From Sphingomonadales bacterium (GTDB lineage: Bacteria; Pseudomonadota; Alphaproteobacteria; Sphingomonadales; Sphingomonadaceae): 43,815 nucleotides of DNA. Positions 37,840 to 43,815 of this stretch are shown here, piece after piece. The stretch spans positions 1-43,815 of the forward strand of contig JANYGX010000025.1 of NCBI GenBank assembly GCA_025362295.1, in the 5' to 3' direction. The position numbers and the translations under genes are program-made. Position 1 is the stretch's first letter, and each line of letters starts with the position of its first letter. Below the pieces are notes generated by a model that ran no database searches, had not been told where the DNA came from, and saw only the letters and a list, made by a program, of their open reading frames with translations.

Positions 37840-38048
37840 GGCAATAGCCTTTCTGTGGTGATGTAAAGTTTAGTGCATGCAGCAATGCGCAACAAAGAGG
37901 GCAACCCATCAAACGCTGCATTGGCCCTTTTGGATGAGAGAGGAAAAAACCCGGTAAGCTTAGCCTGCAATCTCTCAAGATGCGCTGTCATGCCATTGGT
38001 CGCTGCCAGTGCTTCAGCGATGGCCAACTGGATATCATTCTCTGTCAT
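37836..38048 (-). pseudogene. Truncated HepT/HEPN-like partner of the nucleotidyltransferase
   Basis: A 70-residue frame following the nucleotidyltransferase with a four-base overlap (ATGA). Residues 22-40 (AHLERLQAKLTGFFPLSSK) resemble the first helix region of HEPN proteins paired with this nucleotidyltransferase type, where a pattern like HL..t...LaplFPLt is usual. After residue 40 the resemblance stops: the expected FxKLQDxxG stretch and the RxxxxH active site are missing, and the frame ends at half the normal length. I read it as a 3'-truncated toxin gene. The resemblance is from memory of the family and is short. Confidence 0.45.
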
Positions 38049-38341
38049 AAAATAATTCCATCCCGGTAAGCGGCATTATCAATCCAGCGAGGCTCAGTGT
38101 CCCGTGCGCGCACCACCACATCCACTTGCTCTTCATCAATATTATCGCACAGTGTTCTGCGAAAGCGAATTTCTCGTTTGAATAAATCCGCTGCCGGATC
38201 AGCCTCCACATGCAAATCGATATCACCACCGCGCTTGGCATCATCAACCCGGCTGCCAAACAAGCGCACGACCGCTGTCGGCCCGAAGGCTTCGATGGCT
38301 GCGCTGCGAATGGCAGCCGGGTAGTGGGCAGGCAGGCGCAT
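38045..38341 (-). CDS. MNT-type nucleotidyltransferase (MntA antitoxin-like)
   Basis: A 98-residue minimal nucleotidyltransferase, apparently complete. The signature is VVRLFGSRVDDAKRGGDIDLHVEAD, with Gly29-Ser30 and the metal-binding Asp40 and Asp42, and a third acidic position in EEQVDVVV. In HepT/MntA modules this protein AMPylates and silences the HEPN RNase. Here the partner gene that follows seems truncated. ATG 38341 lies two bases after the stop of the preceding frame; an in-frame start at 38380 is less likely. Confidence 0.8.
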   Translation of the reverse strand: MRLPAHYPAAIRSAAIEAFGPTAVVRLFGSRVDDAKRGGDIDLHVEADPAADLFKREIRFRRTLCDNIDEEQVDVVVRARDTEPRWIDNAAYRDGIIL

Positions 38342-38343
38342 GA

Positions 38344-38640
38344 CTATAAAGCCCTCATAAAAATTGAGTCGGTTGTGCAAATCAACGCCGCTCCTGCAAG
38401 GGGAGGCCTTTTAACGAAGCTCCAGCTCATTTCGCACTGTCGTGTTGCGTCGCCATGTACATCCGCACCCACACGCAGCGCAATCTGCGCCTTGGGTTGC
38501 GGGTCGCGCAGTTTGCCGCGTGCCCACATGTCTGGCATGATGTTAGAGATGTCCGCGTCATCAAGAACCTCATCTTTCATAGCATAAAATTGTGCCAGCA
38601 TATCGTCATGAGAAGTCTTGATAAAAGAGAGTTTGTTCAT
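38344..38640 (-). pseudogene. BrnA-like antitoxin remnant
   Basis: A 98-residue frame. Its middle, DEVLDDADISNIMPDMWARGKLRDPQPKAQIALRVGADV, has the shape of BrnA antitoxins (acidic DxDISxI, then an aromatic, then PKxxIxLRxDxDV). The ribbon-helix-helix end, normally a WFxxxGxGYQTRINxxLR segment, is not recognisable beyond a lone GDATR, so the DNA-binding part looks deleted or scrambled. No brnT toxin is found nearby. AAAGG lies upstream of ATG 38640. The call rests on a weak pattern match. Confidence 0.35.
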
Positions 38641-38686
38641 ACCGATTTGCCTTTCCCGCTGAAATAATTCGTATCCGACCGCTGCG

Positions 38687-38697
38687 CTCACTGTGAG
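38687..38697. promoter_or_regulatory. Small inverted repeat upstream of the toxin-antitoxin remnant
   Basis: CTCACTGTGAG has perfect 5-bp arms around one base, about 50 bases upstream of the BrnA-like frame, where an autoregulatory operator would be expected. The arms are short and chance is possible. The 141 bases between gltD and the BrnA-like frame show no terminator. Confidence 0.25.
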
Positions 38698-38781
38698 TCA
38701 CGTTTAATATGGTCTACCAATCGGCCCGTCGTACCATAGCGCAGCTCAACCTGTTGTATATGTAAAACCAAGCGATCCTCG

Positions 38782-40227
38782 TTAAGCCGCCTCAGCCACG
38801 CCCATCACCTTGGCCTGCAAATACGCATGCACACTGTCCGCCACGTCCCGCCCATCCTTGATCGCCCAAACCACAAGGGACGCGCCGCGCACGATATCAC
38901 CAGCCGCAAACACCCCATCCACACCGCTCATCATGGTTTTGGCATCCACCTTCACAGTACCCCATCGGGTGACGGGCAAGTGAGGGGCATCGAACAACTT
39001 CGGCAAATCCTCCGCATCAAAGCCCAGCGCCTTGATCACCATGTCGGCTTTCAACATATGCGCATCGCCTGTGTCGGTCGTTGGTGCCCGCCGCCCGCTG
39101 GCATCCGGTGGGCCGAGCCGCATTGTGGTCACGGCAACGCCGGTCACATGCGTGCTGCCAACAAACGTCTCGGGTGCCGCCAGCCACTTGTAAATCACGC
39201 CCTCTTCCTCAGCGTTCATCACCTCGCGGCGCGAGCCCGGCATGTTCTCACGGTCGCGGCGATAGAGGCAGGTGACGCTCAGTGCCTGCTGGCGCACGGC
39301 AGTGCGCACGCAGTCCATCGCGGTGTCGCCGCCGCCAACCACCACCACGTGCTTACCCGCTGCGTTCAGTGAGCCGTTGTCATAGGCTTGCACAGCATCG
39401 CCCAGGCCCTGCCGGTTTGATACCGTGAGATAGTCGAGTGCCGCCACGACGCCAGCCAGATCTGTCCCCGCCACATGAATGTCCCGCGCTTTATAGACAC
39501 CGGTTGCAATCAGCACTGCATGGTGGCGCTGGCGCAGCCAATTCATGCCGTGGCCACTCTGGCCAACTTCAAAGTTCAAGTGAAACACCACGCCGCCATC
39601 AAGCAACCGCTGCACCCGGCGTGCAACAATTGCCTTTTCGAGCTTAAAACCCGGAATGCCGTAGATCAGCAGACCGCCCGCCCGGTCAGCCCGCTCATAA
39701 ATGTGCACAGCATACCCTTTGATGCGGAGCGCCTCAGCCGCTGCAAGCCCGGCTGGTCCTGAACCAATAATGCCAACAGATTGGCTGTCTCGGTTGGCAA
39801 GTGGCACTATGGGCTTTACCCAACCGTTTTCCCAAGCGGTATCAGTCAGGAACTTCTCGACCGCACCAATGGTGACCGACTGAAAATCCTTCTCGATCAC
39901 GCAATTGCCTTCGCACAGCCGGTCTTGCGGACAGATGCGGCCACACACTTCCGGCATCGAATTGGTGGCAGCGGAAACCTCATAAGCCTCTTCCAGCCGC
40001 CCTTCAGCCGTTAATTTCAGCCAGTCTGGAATATTGTTTTGCAACGGGCAATGGATTTGGCAGAACGGCACGCCGCATTGGGAGCAGCGGCTGGCCTGCT
40101 CGGTTGCCTTGTCTGCAATGTAGCCGCCATAGATTTCCATGAAGTCGTTCTGGCGAGTGGTGATGGCGCGTTTTGTTGGCACAGCTTGGTCATGTTTGGT
40201 AAATTGCAGCATGGTGCTCGGTGCCAT
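38782..40227 (-). CDS. gltD: Glutamate synthase (NADPH) small subunit
   Basis: The small subunit moves electrons from NADPH through FAD to the large subunit. The 481-residue protein is full length. Its N-terminal 4Fe-4S ligands are in SRCSQCGVPFCQIHCPLQN and EVCGRICPQDRLCEGNC. The FAD site is VGIIGSGPAGLAAAEAL, the NADPH site VVVVGGGDTAMDCVRTA, and GVDGVFAAGDIVRGASLVVWAI closes the fold. I chose ATG 40227, the family's start, over an in-frame GTG further upstream that would add 39 residues across the promoter. It lies upstream of gltB on the same strand. Confidence 0.97.
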   Translation of the reverse strand: MAPSTMLQFTKHDQAVPTKRAITTRQNDFMEIYGGYIADKATEQASRCSQCGVPFCQIHCPLQNNIPDWLKLTAEGRLEEAYEVSAATNSMPEVCGRICPQDRLCEGNCVIEKDFQSVTIGAVEKFLTDTAWENGWVKPIVPLANRDSQSVGIIGSGPAGLAAAEALRIKGYAVHIYERADRAGGLLIYGIPGFKLEKAIVARRVQRLLDGGVVFHLNFEVGQSGHGMNWLRQRHHAVLIATGVYKARDIHVAGTDLAGVVAALDYLTVSNRQGLGDAVQAYDNGSLNAAGKHVVVVGGGDTAMDCVRTAVRQQALSVTCLYRRDRENMPGSRREVMNAEEEGVIYKWLAAPETFVGSTHVTGVAVTTMRLGPPDASGRRAPTTDTGDAHMLKADMVIKALGFDAEDLPKLFDAPHLPVTRWGTVKVDAKTMMSGVDGVFAAGDIVRGASLVVWAIKDGRDVADSVHAYLQAKVMGVAEAA

Positions 40228-40315
40228 GGCCTGTGTGCCTTTCCTGTTGGTGTTGTGTGTGTGACAAAAAAGATGAACGCCATTTAGGCCGTGAGCCGGA
40301 ATAACGGATGATGTG

Positions 40316-40344
40316 AGATTAACCCAAACAAGCGTCACGGTCAA
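40316..40344 (-). promoter_or_regulatory. Sigma-70-type promoter of gltD
   Basis: On the minus strand TTGACC (40344-40339) and TAATCT (40321-40316) are 17 bases apart. The implied transcription start near 40308 leaves a leader of about 80 bases before the gltD ATG. The stretch further upstream (40345-40453) is very AT-rich and holds no gene. Confidence 0.55.
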
Positions 40345-40453
40345 GTAAAAAATGATTAATAGGGCAGTATATATGACTTATTATTATATAATATTACGGG
40401 TTTTGGGGTATTTCTCTAAAAAATAAATTTTATTAGTCCTTTATCGGTCTTAT

Positions 40454-41251
40454 TTAATGGGCGTGTAACCAGAACAATGCCGCTATGCCAACGATAATGC
40501 GGTACCAGCCAAACGGCGAGAAACCGAATCGGCTGATAAAACCGATGAAGCCGCGCACCACAATCAATGCCACACCAAAGGCAATAACAAAGCCGATTAC
40601 CAGATCGGTGATCTGGCTTGAATGAAATTCATGAATATGCTTAACAAGTTGCAAGGCAGTCGCCCCAATCATGGTCGGGATGGCGAGAAAGAACGTATAT
40701 TCCGCCGCTGTCTTGCGCTCGACGCCCATCAGCAGCCCGCCCATGATTGTCGCCCCGGAGCGGGAAACGCCAGGCACCATGGCCAAGCACTGGGCAAAAC
40801 CGATGCCGAGCGCCGTCTGCGCCGGCATCTCTTCCACCGACCTGACACAGTTGCGGTGGGTCATCCGCTCGATCAGCAGTATGGCAATGCCGCCGATAAC
40901 AAGCGCCCAAGCGACAATGTCGGGCCTGGCAAACAGCAGGTCGATTTTCTTCTTAAGGGCAAAACCAATAACAGCCGCTGGCAGAAAGCCAAGCAAAACG
41001 TTGCGCACAAACAGCTGCGGCCCGCGTTCACTGAACATGCCCTCGGCCACCGCCAGCAGGCGCTGCCAATAGACGAGGCACACAGCAAGGATCGCCCCGA
41101 GCTGGATGATGACCTCAAAACTTTCCTCGTTGGTGAACCCCAGGATCTGCCCGGCCAGGATCATGTGACCCGTTGATGAAACCGGCAAAAACTCGGTGAT
41201 CCCTTCAATGATTGAAATGACAATGACATTGAAAAGATGGTGCATATCCAT
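40454..41251 (-). CDS. uppP: Undecaprenyl-diphosphatase UppP (BacA)
   Basis: UppP recycles undecaprenyl pyrophosphate to the monophosphate carrier used for peptidoglycan and surface glycans, in the inner membrane. The 265-residue, eight-helix protein has both signature motifs, EGITEFLPVSSTGH (residues 16-29) and PGVSRSGAT (160-168), and a final FSRFGFSPFGWYRI-type segment (FISRFGFSPFGWYRI). It lies 15 bases downstream of the NDUFA9-like gene, so the two are probably co-transcribed. Confidence 0.97.
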   Translation of the reverse strand: MDMHHLFNVIVISIIEGITEFLPVSSTGHMILAGQILGFTNEESFEVIIQLGAILAVCLVYWQRLLAVAEGMFSERGPQLFVRNVLLGFLPAAVIGFALKKKIDLLFARPDIVAWALVIGGIAILLIERMTHRNCVRSVEEMPAQTALGIGFAQCLAMVPGVSRSGATIMGGLLMGVERKTAAEYTFFLAIPTMIGATALQLVKHIHEFHSSQITDLVIGFVIAFGVALIVVRGFIGFISRFGFSPFGWYRIIVGIAALFWLHAH

Positions 41252-41266
41252 GAAGCTATCCCTAAA

Positions 41267-42235
41267 TCAGCTGAATTGGCCTTTGGGCCTGTAGCGCGCC
41301 AAATAAGTTGGCACAATAGCTTCAACCGGTGTCGGCGCTATGCCCAGAGCCGCAAACCCCATGGCTGTGGCCGAAACGACATTGTCGTGCGCCAGCATCT
41401 TCAGCTGGTCGGTCGTCAACAATGGTTTTGGTGCAAGGCCAAGCACCATGGCCTGCAATCTGGCAACCGGCATCGGCACATCGATCAACGGCTTCTCTAC
41501 AAGCACAGTTTTCAAGATGTACTGTATAAGCTCGCGGAAGCTGTAAACGGTTGGCCCGCCAAGTTCGAAAGTCTGGCCTTCGAAAGTCTGGCTTTCGAAA
41601 GTTTGGCCTTCACAGGCGTTGGTGACTGTCGCGGCCAGAACCGCCGCTGCCACATCTTTGACATAGACCGGCTGAAACCGCGTGTCCCCTGACAGCACAG
41701 GCATCACCGGCAACGGCCATTTTGCCATGCTGGCAAAACGGTTGAAAAAGCCGTCTTCAGCACCAAAAACAATGGATGGCCGAAAGATTGTCGCGCTTGG
41801 GAAGACTTTCAGCACCCCGGCTTCCGCCTCGCCTTTGGTGCGGGCATAGTTGGCGTCCGATGTCGAATGCGCCCCGATGGCCGAGAGGTGAACAAAGCGC
41901 CTGGCGCCAGCCGCTTTGGCTGTTTCAGCCAGTGCGATGGCCCCGTCCCGTTGCACCGCATCAAAGCCCTGTTTGCCGCCTTCAAACAAGATGCCGACAA
42001 GATTTACCACGCTGTCAGCGCCGGCAACAGCGCTTGCCAGCGATGCACGGTTGGTGATATTAGCCTTGACCAGCTGAATTTGCCCCGGCTCGCCCAATGG
42101 CTTTAGAAACAGGCCAAGATTGGGGTTGCGACACGCAACCCTGACCCGGCAACCCTGTTCGACCAGCGTTTGCACGACATAGCGACCAATAAAACCCGTG
42201 CCGCCCAAAACTGTTACCAATTGCGGATTACTCAT
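41267..42235 (-). CDS. NDUFA9-like NAD(P)-dependent reductase (atypical SDR)
   Basis: A 322-residue atypical short-chain dehydrogenase of the type related to complex I subunit NDUFA9. It has the Rossmann motif VTVLGGTGFIGRYVVQTL, then VACRNPN, VVNLVGILFEGG, FVHLSAIGA, NYARTKGEAE with the Tyr-x3-Lys pair, and FRPSIVFGAEDGFFNRFA. Bacterial members next to uppP are common in alphaproteobacteria; the function is unproven and may concern quinone or complex I biology. About residues 210-224 carry a threefold repeat (GQTFES, QTFEG, QTFEL) where the family has one copy, encoded by 15-bp units. Confidence 0.88.
   Translation of the reverse strand: MSNPQLVTVLGGTGFIGRYVVQTLVEQGCRVRVACRNPNLGLFLKPLGEPGQIQLVKANITNRASLASAVAGADSVVNLVGILFEGGKQGFDAVQRDGAIALAETAKAAGARRFVHLSAIGAHSTSDANYARTKGEAEAGVLKVFPSATIFRPSIVFGAEDGFFNRFASMAKWPLPVMPVLSGDTRFQPVYVKDVAAAVLAATVTNACEGQTFESQTFEGQTFELGGPTVYSFRELIQYILKTVLVEKPLIDVPMPVARLQAMVLGLAPKPLLTTDQLKMLAHDNVVSATAMGFAALGIAPTPVEAIVPTYLARYRPKGQFS
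41564..41608. repeat. Three tandem 15-bp units in the NDUFA9-like gene
   Basis: TTCGAAAGTCTGGCC, TTCGAAAGTCTGGCT and TTCGAAAGTTTGGCC follow one another exactly, with one or two differences. They are in frame and each adds five residues (reverse strand, QTFES/QTFEG type). The flanking TTCACAGG marks the end of the array. Confidence 0.95.
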
Positions 42236-42411
42236 AGCCTTACCCTTATTTTGTTAGTTTCTATATGGCGCGGTATCCTGCATGCTGCAAGCCAGCCTGA
42301 TCACAAAATCATGTTAAGCACGAACTTGCTTGAAGGGGTAGCTCTGGTCATGCTAAATTCAAAAATAGTTGAATCTGCGTAACATATATTATAACTTTTA
42401 AAGGTGTTTGT

Positions 42412-43671
42412 ATGACGATTAAAAATTTGTTAAAAAACATTTCTTGTGGCGCCCTGTTATGCACTGCTGTCATGGCAATGCCGGCTCTAACCCCACAAGC
42501 CGAGGCGCGGCCTGAATTTATCATGTTTGCCAACAGCACGGATTTGCGCTTCTTTAATCTGTTTCAGGGAAGCGATCCGCAAACCCATCAAAAAGGCCCC
42601 AACCAGACTTGGGTGGAAGCCTTGCCCGTCGATGGGTTTGTTCTCAGTCAGCCAATGTCGGATTGTTATAACGGCAGCTGCGGGTCGGATGTGGTTCTGA
42701 ATTTTGCCACTGTTTATGGCAGTGCTAATAATAACAACGGGTGGCTCAAGCCTTTCGTTGACAACAATTTCACGAAGCGAGGCCACAGCTATTTTCAGGT
42801 CAACCTGAAAGATATGGGTGACCCAATTGTCAGCGACTGGACGGCCATTCTCAACAATTTCACCACCATTGCGCTGGCTGCCAAAGCCGCTGGCCTTGAA
42901 GGTATTTTCTTCGATGATGAGCTGGTCAATGACAACCAGTTTTTCAGATATCCAGGCAATTTGCTGCAACTTGCGCCCGGCAGGATTGCCCCGACCGATA
43001 CCAAACGCGGCAATGCCGCTTATTATCAGGATTTGGCAAAATACCAGGCAGCCTTTCGCAACCGTGGTCGCGATGTGATGAACCGTCTGCAACTGGCCTA
43101 CCCCGGTATCAAGGTTATTTTTGCCCATGGCCCAACCGCATCAGAACCCCGCATGCCGCGTGTGATTTCCTACGGCATGTCCGAGGTGATGACCGGGTAT
43201 TTTTTCACCGGGATGCTGAATGCAGTGCGCCCCGGTGCCAAGATGGTGGATGGCGGCGAATTTTACGGCCCGCGCTCGGTGGCAGACTTTGCCTACGAAT
43301 TCAACTGGCGTCAGGCTGGCATGCTCGGCAAGGGTGCGTTTGGCTTTCCTGTTTTTAACAGTTCGCTGATATCAAAATCGAGTGCCCTCACCTGGTCTAC
43401 CAAGGTTGGCTTTGGTAACGGCATTTTTGATGAACCCACCTGCCCGGCGGCGCAGGTGAGCTGCATAACGCCTGCTGACAAAAGCATCCCCATGACACCG
43501 GCAATCATGCAGGACACACTTGTCAATGCACTCCGGGCCTCAAACAGCACGGTATGGTACTATAGCGATGAAAGTGGCACGCCGGGGCGAAACTATGCTG
43601 TGCCAACCGGCGCTGGTGTAACCCAGCCATGGATAGATGCCATGCGCAATGCGCTCAACCTGGTTCCCTAA
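42412..43671 (+). CDS. Secreted protein of unknown function, possibly a barrel hydrolase
   Basis: A 419-residue protein I do not recognise. The signal peptide is clear: ISCGALLCTAVMAMPALTPQAEA with a cleavage site near residue 32. The mature part alternates beta and alpha elements. One element, AAGLEGIFFDDELVND (acidic Asp168, Asp169, Glu170), looks like the end of a beta strand in a TIM-barrel glycosidase, where an acidic residue at that place is often catalytic; a second, YPGIKVIFAHGP, has similar shape. Asn-rich loops (GSANNNNGW) and four cysteines suggest an extracellular protein. AAAGGTG five bases before the ATG supports the start. It stands alone, with a probable insertion sequence edge just downstream. 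Confidence 0.7.
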   Translation: MTIKNLLKNISCGALLCTAVMAMPALTPQAEARPEFIMFANSTDLRFFNLFQGSDPQTHQKGPNQTWVEALPVDGFVLSQPMSDCYNGSCGSDVVLNFATVYGSANNNNGWLKPFVDNNFTKRGHSYFQVNLKDMGDPIVSDWTAILNNFTTIALAAKAAGLEGIFFDDELVNDNQFFRYPGNLLQLAPGRIAPTDTKRGNAAYYQDLAKYQAAFRNRGRDVMNRLQLAYPGIKVIFAHGPTASEPRMPRVISYGMSEVMTGYFFTGMLNAVRPGAKMVDGGEFYGPRSVADFAYEFNWRQAGMLGKGAFGFPVFNSSLISKSSALTWSTKVGFGNGIFDEPTCPAAQVSCITPADKSIPMTPAIMQDTLVNALRASNSTVWYYSDESGTPGRNYAVPTGAGVTQPWIDAMRNALNLVP

Positions 43672-43695
43672 AACCCAGGGCAATCGCATGAAAGT

Positions 43696-43815
43696 TCATT
43701 GAGGTTGTTGGGCAAGGAGTTGAGTTAGGAAGTCATTGCTCCAAGCAGCGCGTTTACGTTTGACTTTCATGCTGCTTTTTGAGGTGCTAGATTGGAGCAT
43801 GTTGTTGGCTGCATG
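43696..43815 (-). CDS. C-terminal fragment of a probable transposase (cut by window edge)
   Basis: Read from the window end on the minus strand, 39 codons run open to a TGA and encode NMLQSSTSKSSMKVKRKRAA followed by WSNDFLTQLLAQQPQ. The basic S-x-KVKRKRAAW pattern resembles the tail of IS4-like transposases, but the fragment is too short to be sure. CAGGGCAATCGCATG at about 43677-43691 between this stop and the secreted protein gene could be the element's terminal inverted repeat. The rest lies outside the window. Confidence 0.4.
   Translation of the reverse strand, partial: HAANNMLQSSTSKSSMKVKRKRAAWSNDFLTQLLAQQPQ

Noticed and set aside
38698-38775. Minus-strand frame ending VELRYGTTGRLVDHIKRDSQ between gltD and the BrnA-like frame
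   Set aside because: It looks protein-like and might be the tail of a lost gene, but it is under 30 codons, has only a possible TTG start, and matches no family I know.

Overview
The window reads as chromosomal DNA of a motile, aerobic, Gram-negative alphaproteobacterium, probably Rhodospirillales or a neighbouring order; I cannot place it more finely. The evidence is a FlgH L-ring lipoprotein (outer membrane), a CtaA/COX15 haem A synthase (aerobic terminal oxidase), alphaproteobacterial families such as DUF6468, MotE-like and FhlB proteins and an NDUFA9-like reductase beside uppP, and the infA-maf-RNase E/G block beside hisG-hisD. Base composition looks moderately GC-rich by eye. Visibly AT-richer patches lie around 20.8-22.4 kb, 31.0-32.3 kb and 42.2-42.4 kb.

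Layout. 0.3-5 kb: pyruvate phosphate dikinase, convergent with cvpA and radA. 5.1-8.9 kb: a three-gene glycan block (GT2 transferase, a large GT-C/STT3-like membrane protein with DPD, HWSRLAD and DHHN motifs, and a GT4 transferase). 9.0-19.4 kb: a flagellar cluster in three runs: flgF-flgG-flgA-flgH (minus, with a sigma-54-like promoter), fliL-fliM-DUF6468-motE-cheZ-TPR protein (plus), and fhlB-fliO-fliP (minus). 19.4-20.8 kb: a MAPEG membrane protein divergent from oxyR, whose two redox cysteines are present. 21.1-22.4 kb: a secreted parallel beta-helix protein broken by a one-base deletion. 22.4-26.4 kb: hisD-hisG, divergent infA-maf-RNase E/G-like, and tRNA-Lys. 26.5-29.4 kb: a GFA-domain protein, then ctaA-cutA-patatin with overlapping ends. 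29.4-40.3 kb: nitrogen assimilation: amtB under a textbook -24/-12 promoter, an acyltransferase with a C11 tract near its start, a VOC protein, and gltD and gltB separated by a degraded toxin-antitoxin patch and a DUF2059 protein. 40.4-43.8 kb: uppP, an NDUFA9-like reductase with a triplicated 15-bp unit, an unrecognised secreted protein that may be a barrel hydrolase, and the edge of a probable insertion sequence.

How it works together. Most of the window is housekeeping plus motility. The flagellar runs supply rod, P-ring and L-ring parts, the switch, stator-associated proteins, CheY-P phosphatase and export-gate proteins. amtB and gltBD bring in and fix ammonium. The envelope theme (GT2/GT-C/GT4, UppP, acyltransferase, beta-helix protein, secreted barrel-like protein) suggests surface glycan building and modification.

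The best leads are at the level of genome dynamics. Short tandem duplications occur at the fliO/fliP junction (17 bp x2), in the NDUFA9-like gene (15 bp x3) and at the DUF2059 3' end (15 bp, nearly x2). With the C11 tract and the single-G loss they suggest an unusually slippage-prone, or phase-varying, genome. No CRISPR array, rRNA or complete mobile element is visible.
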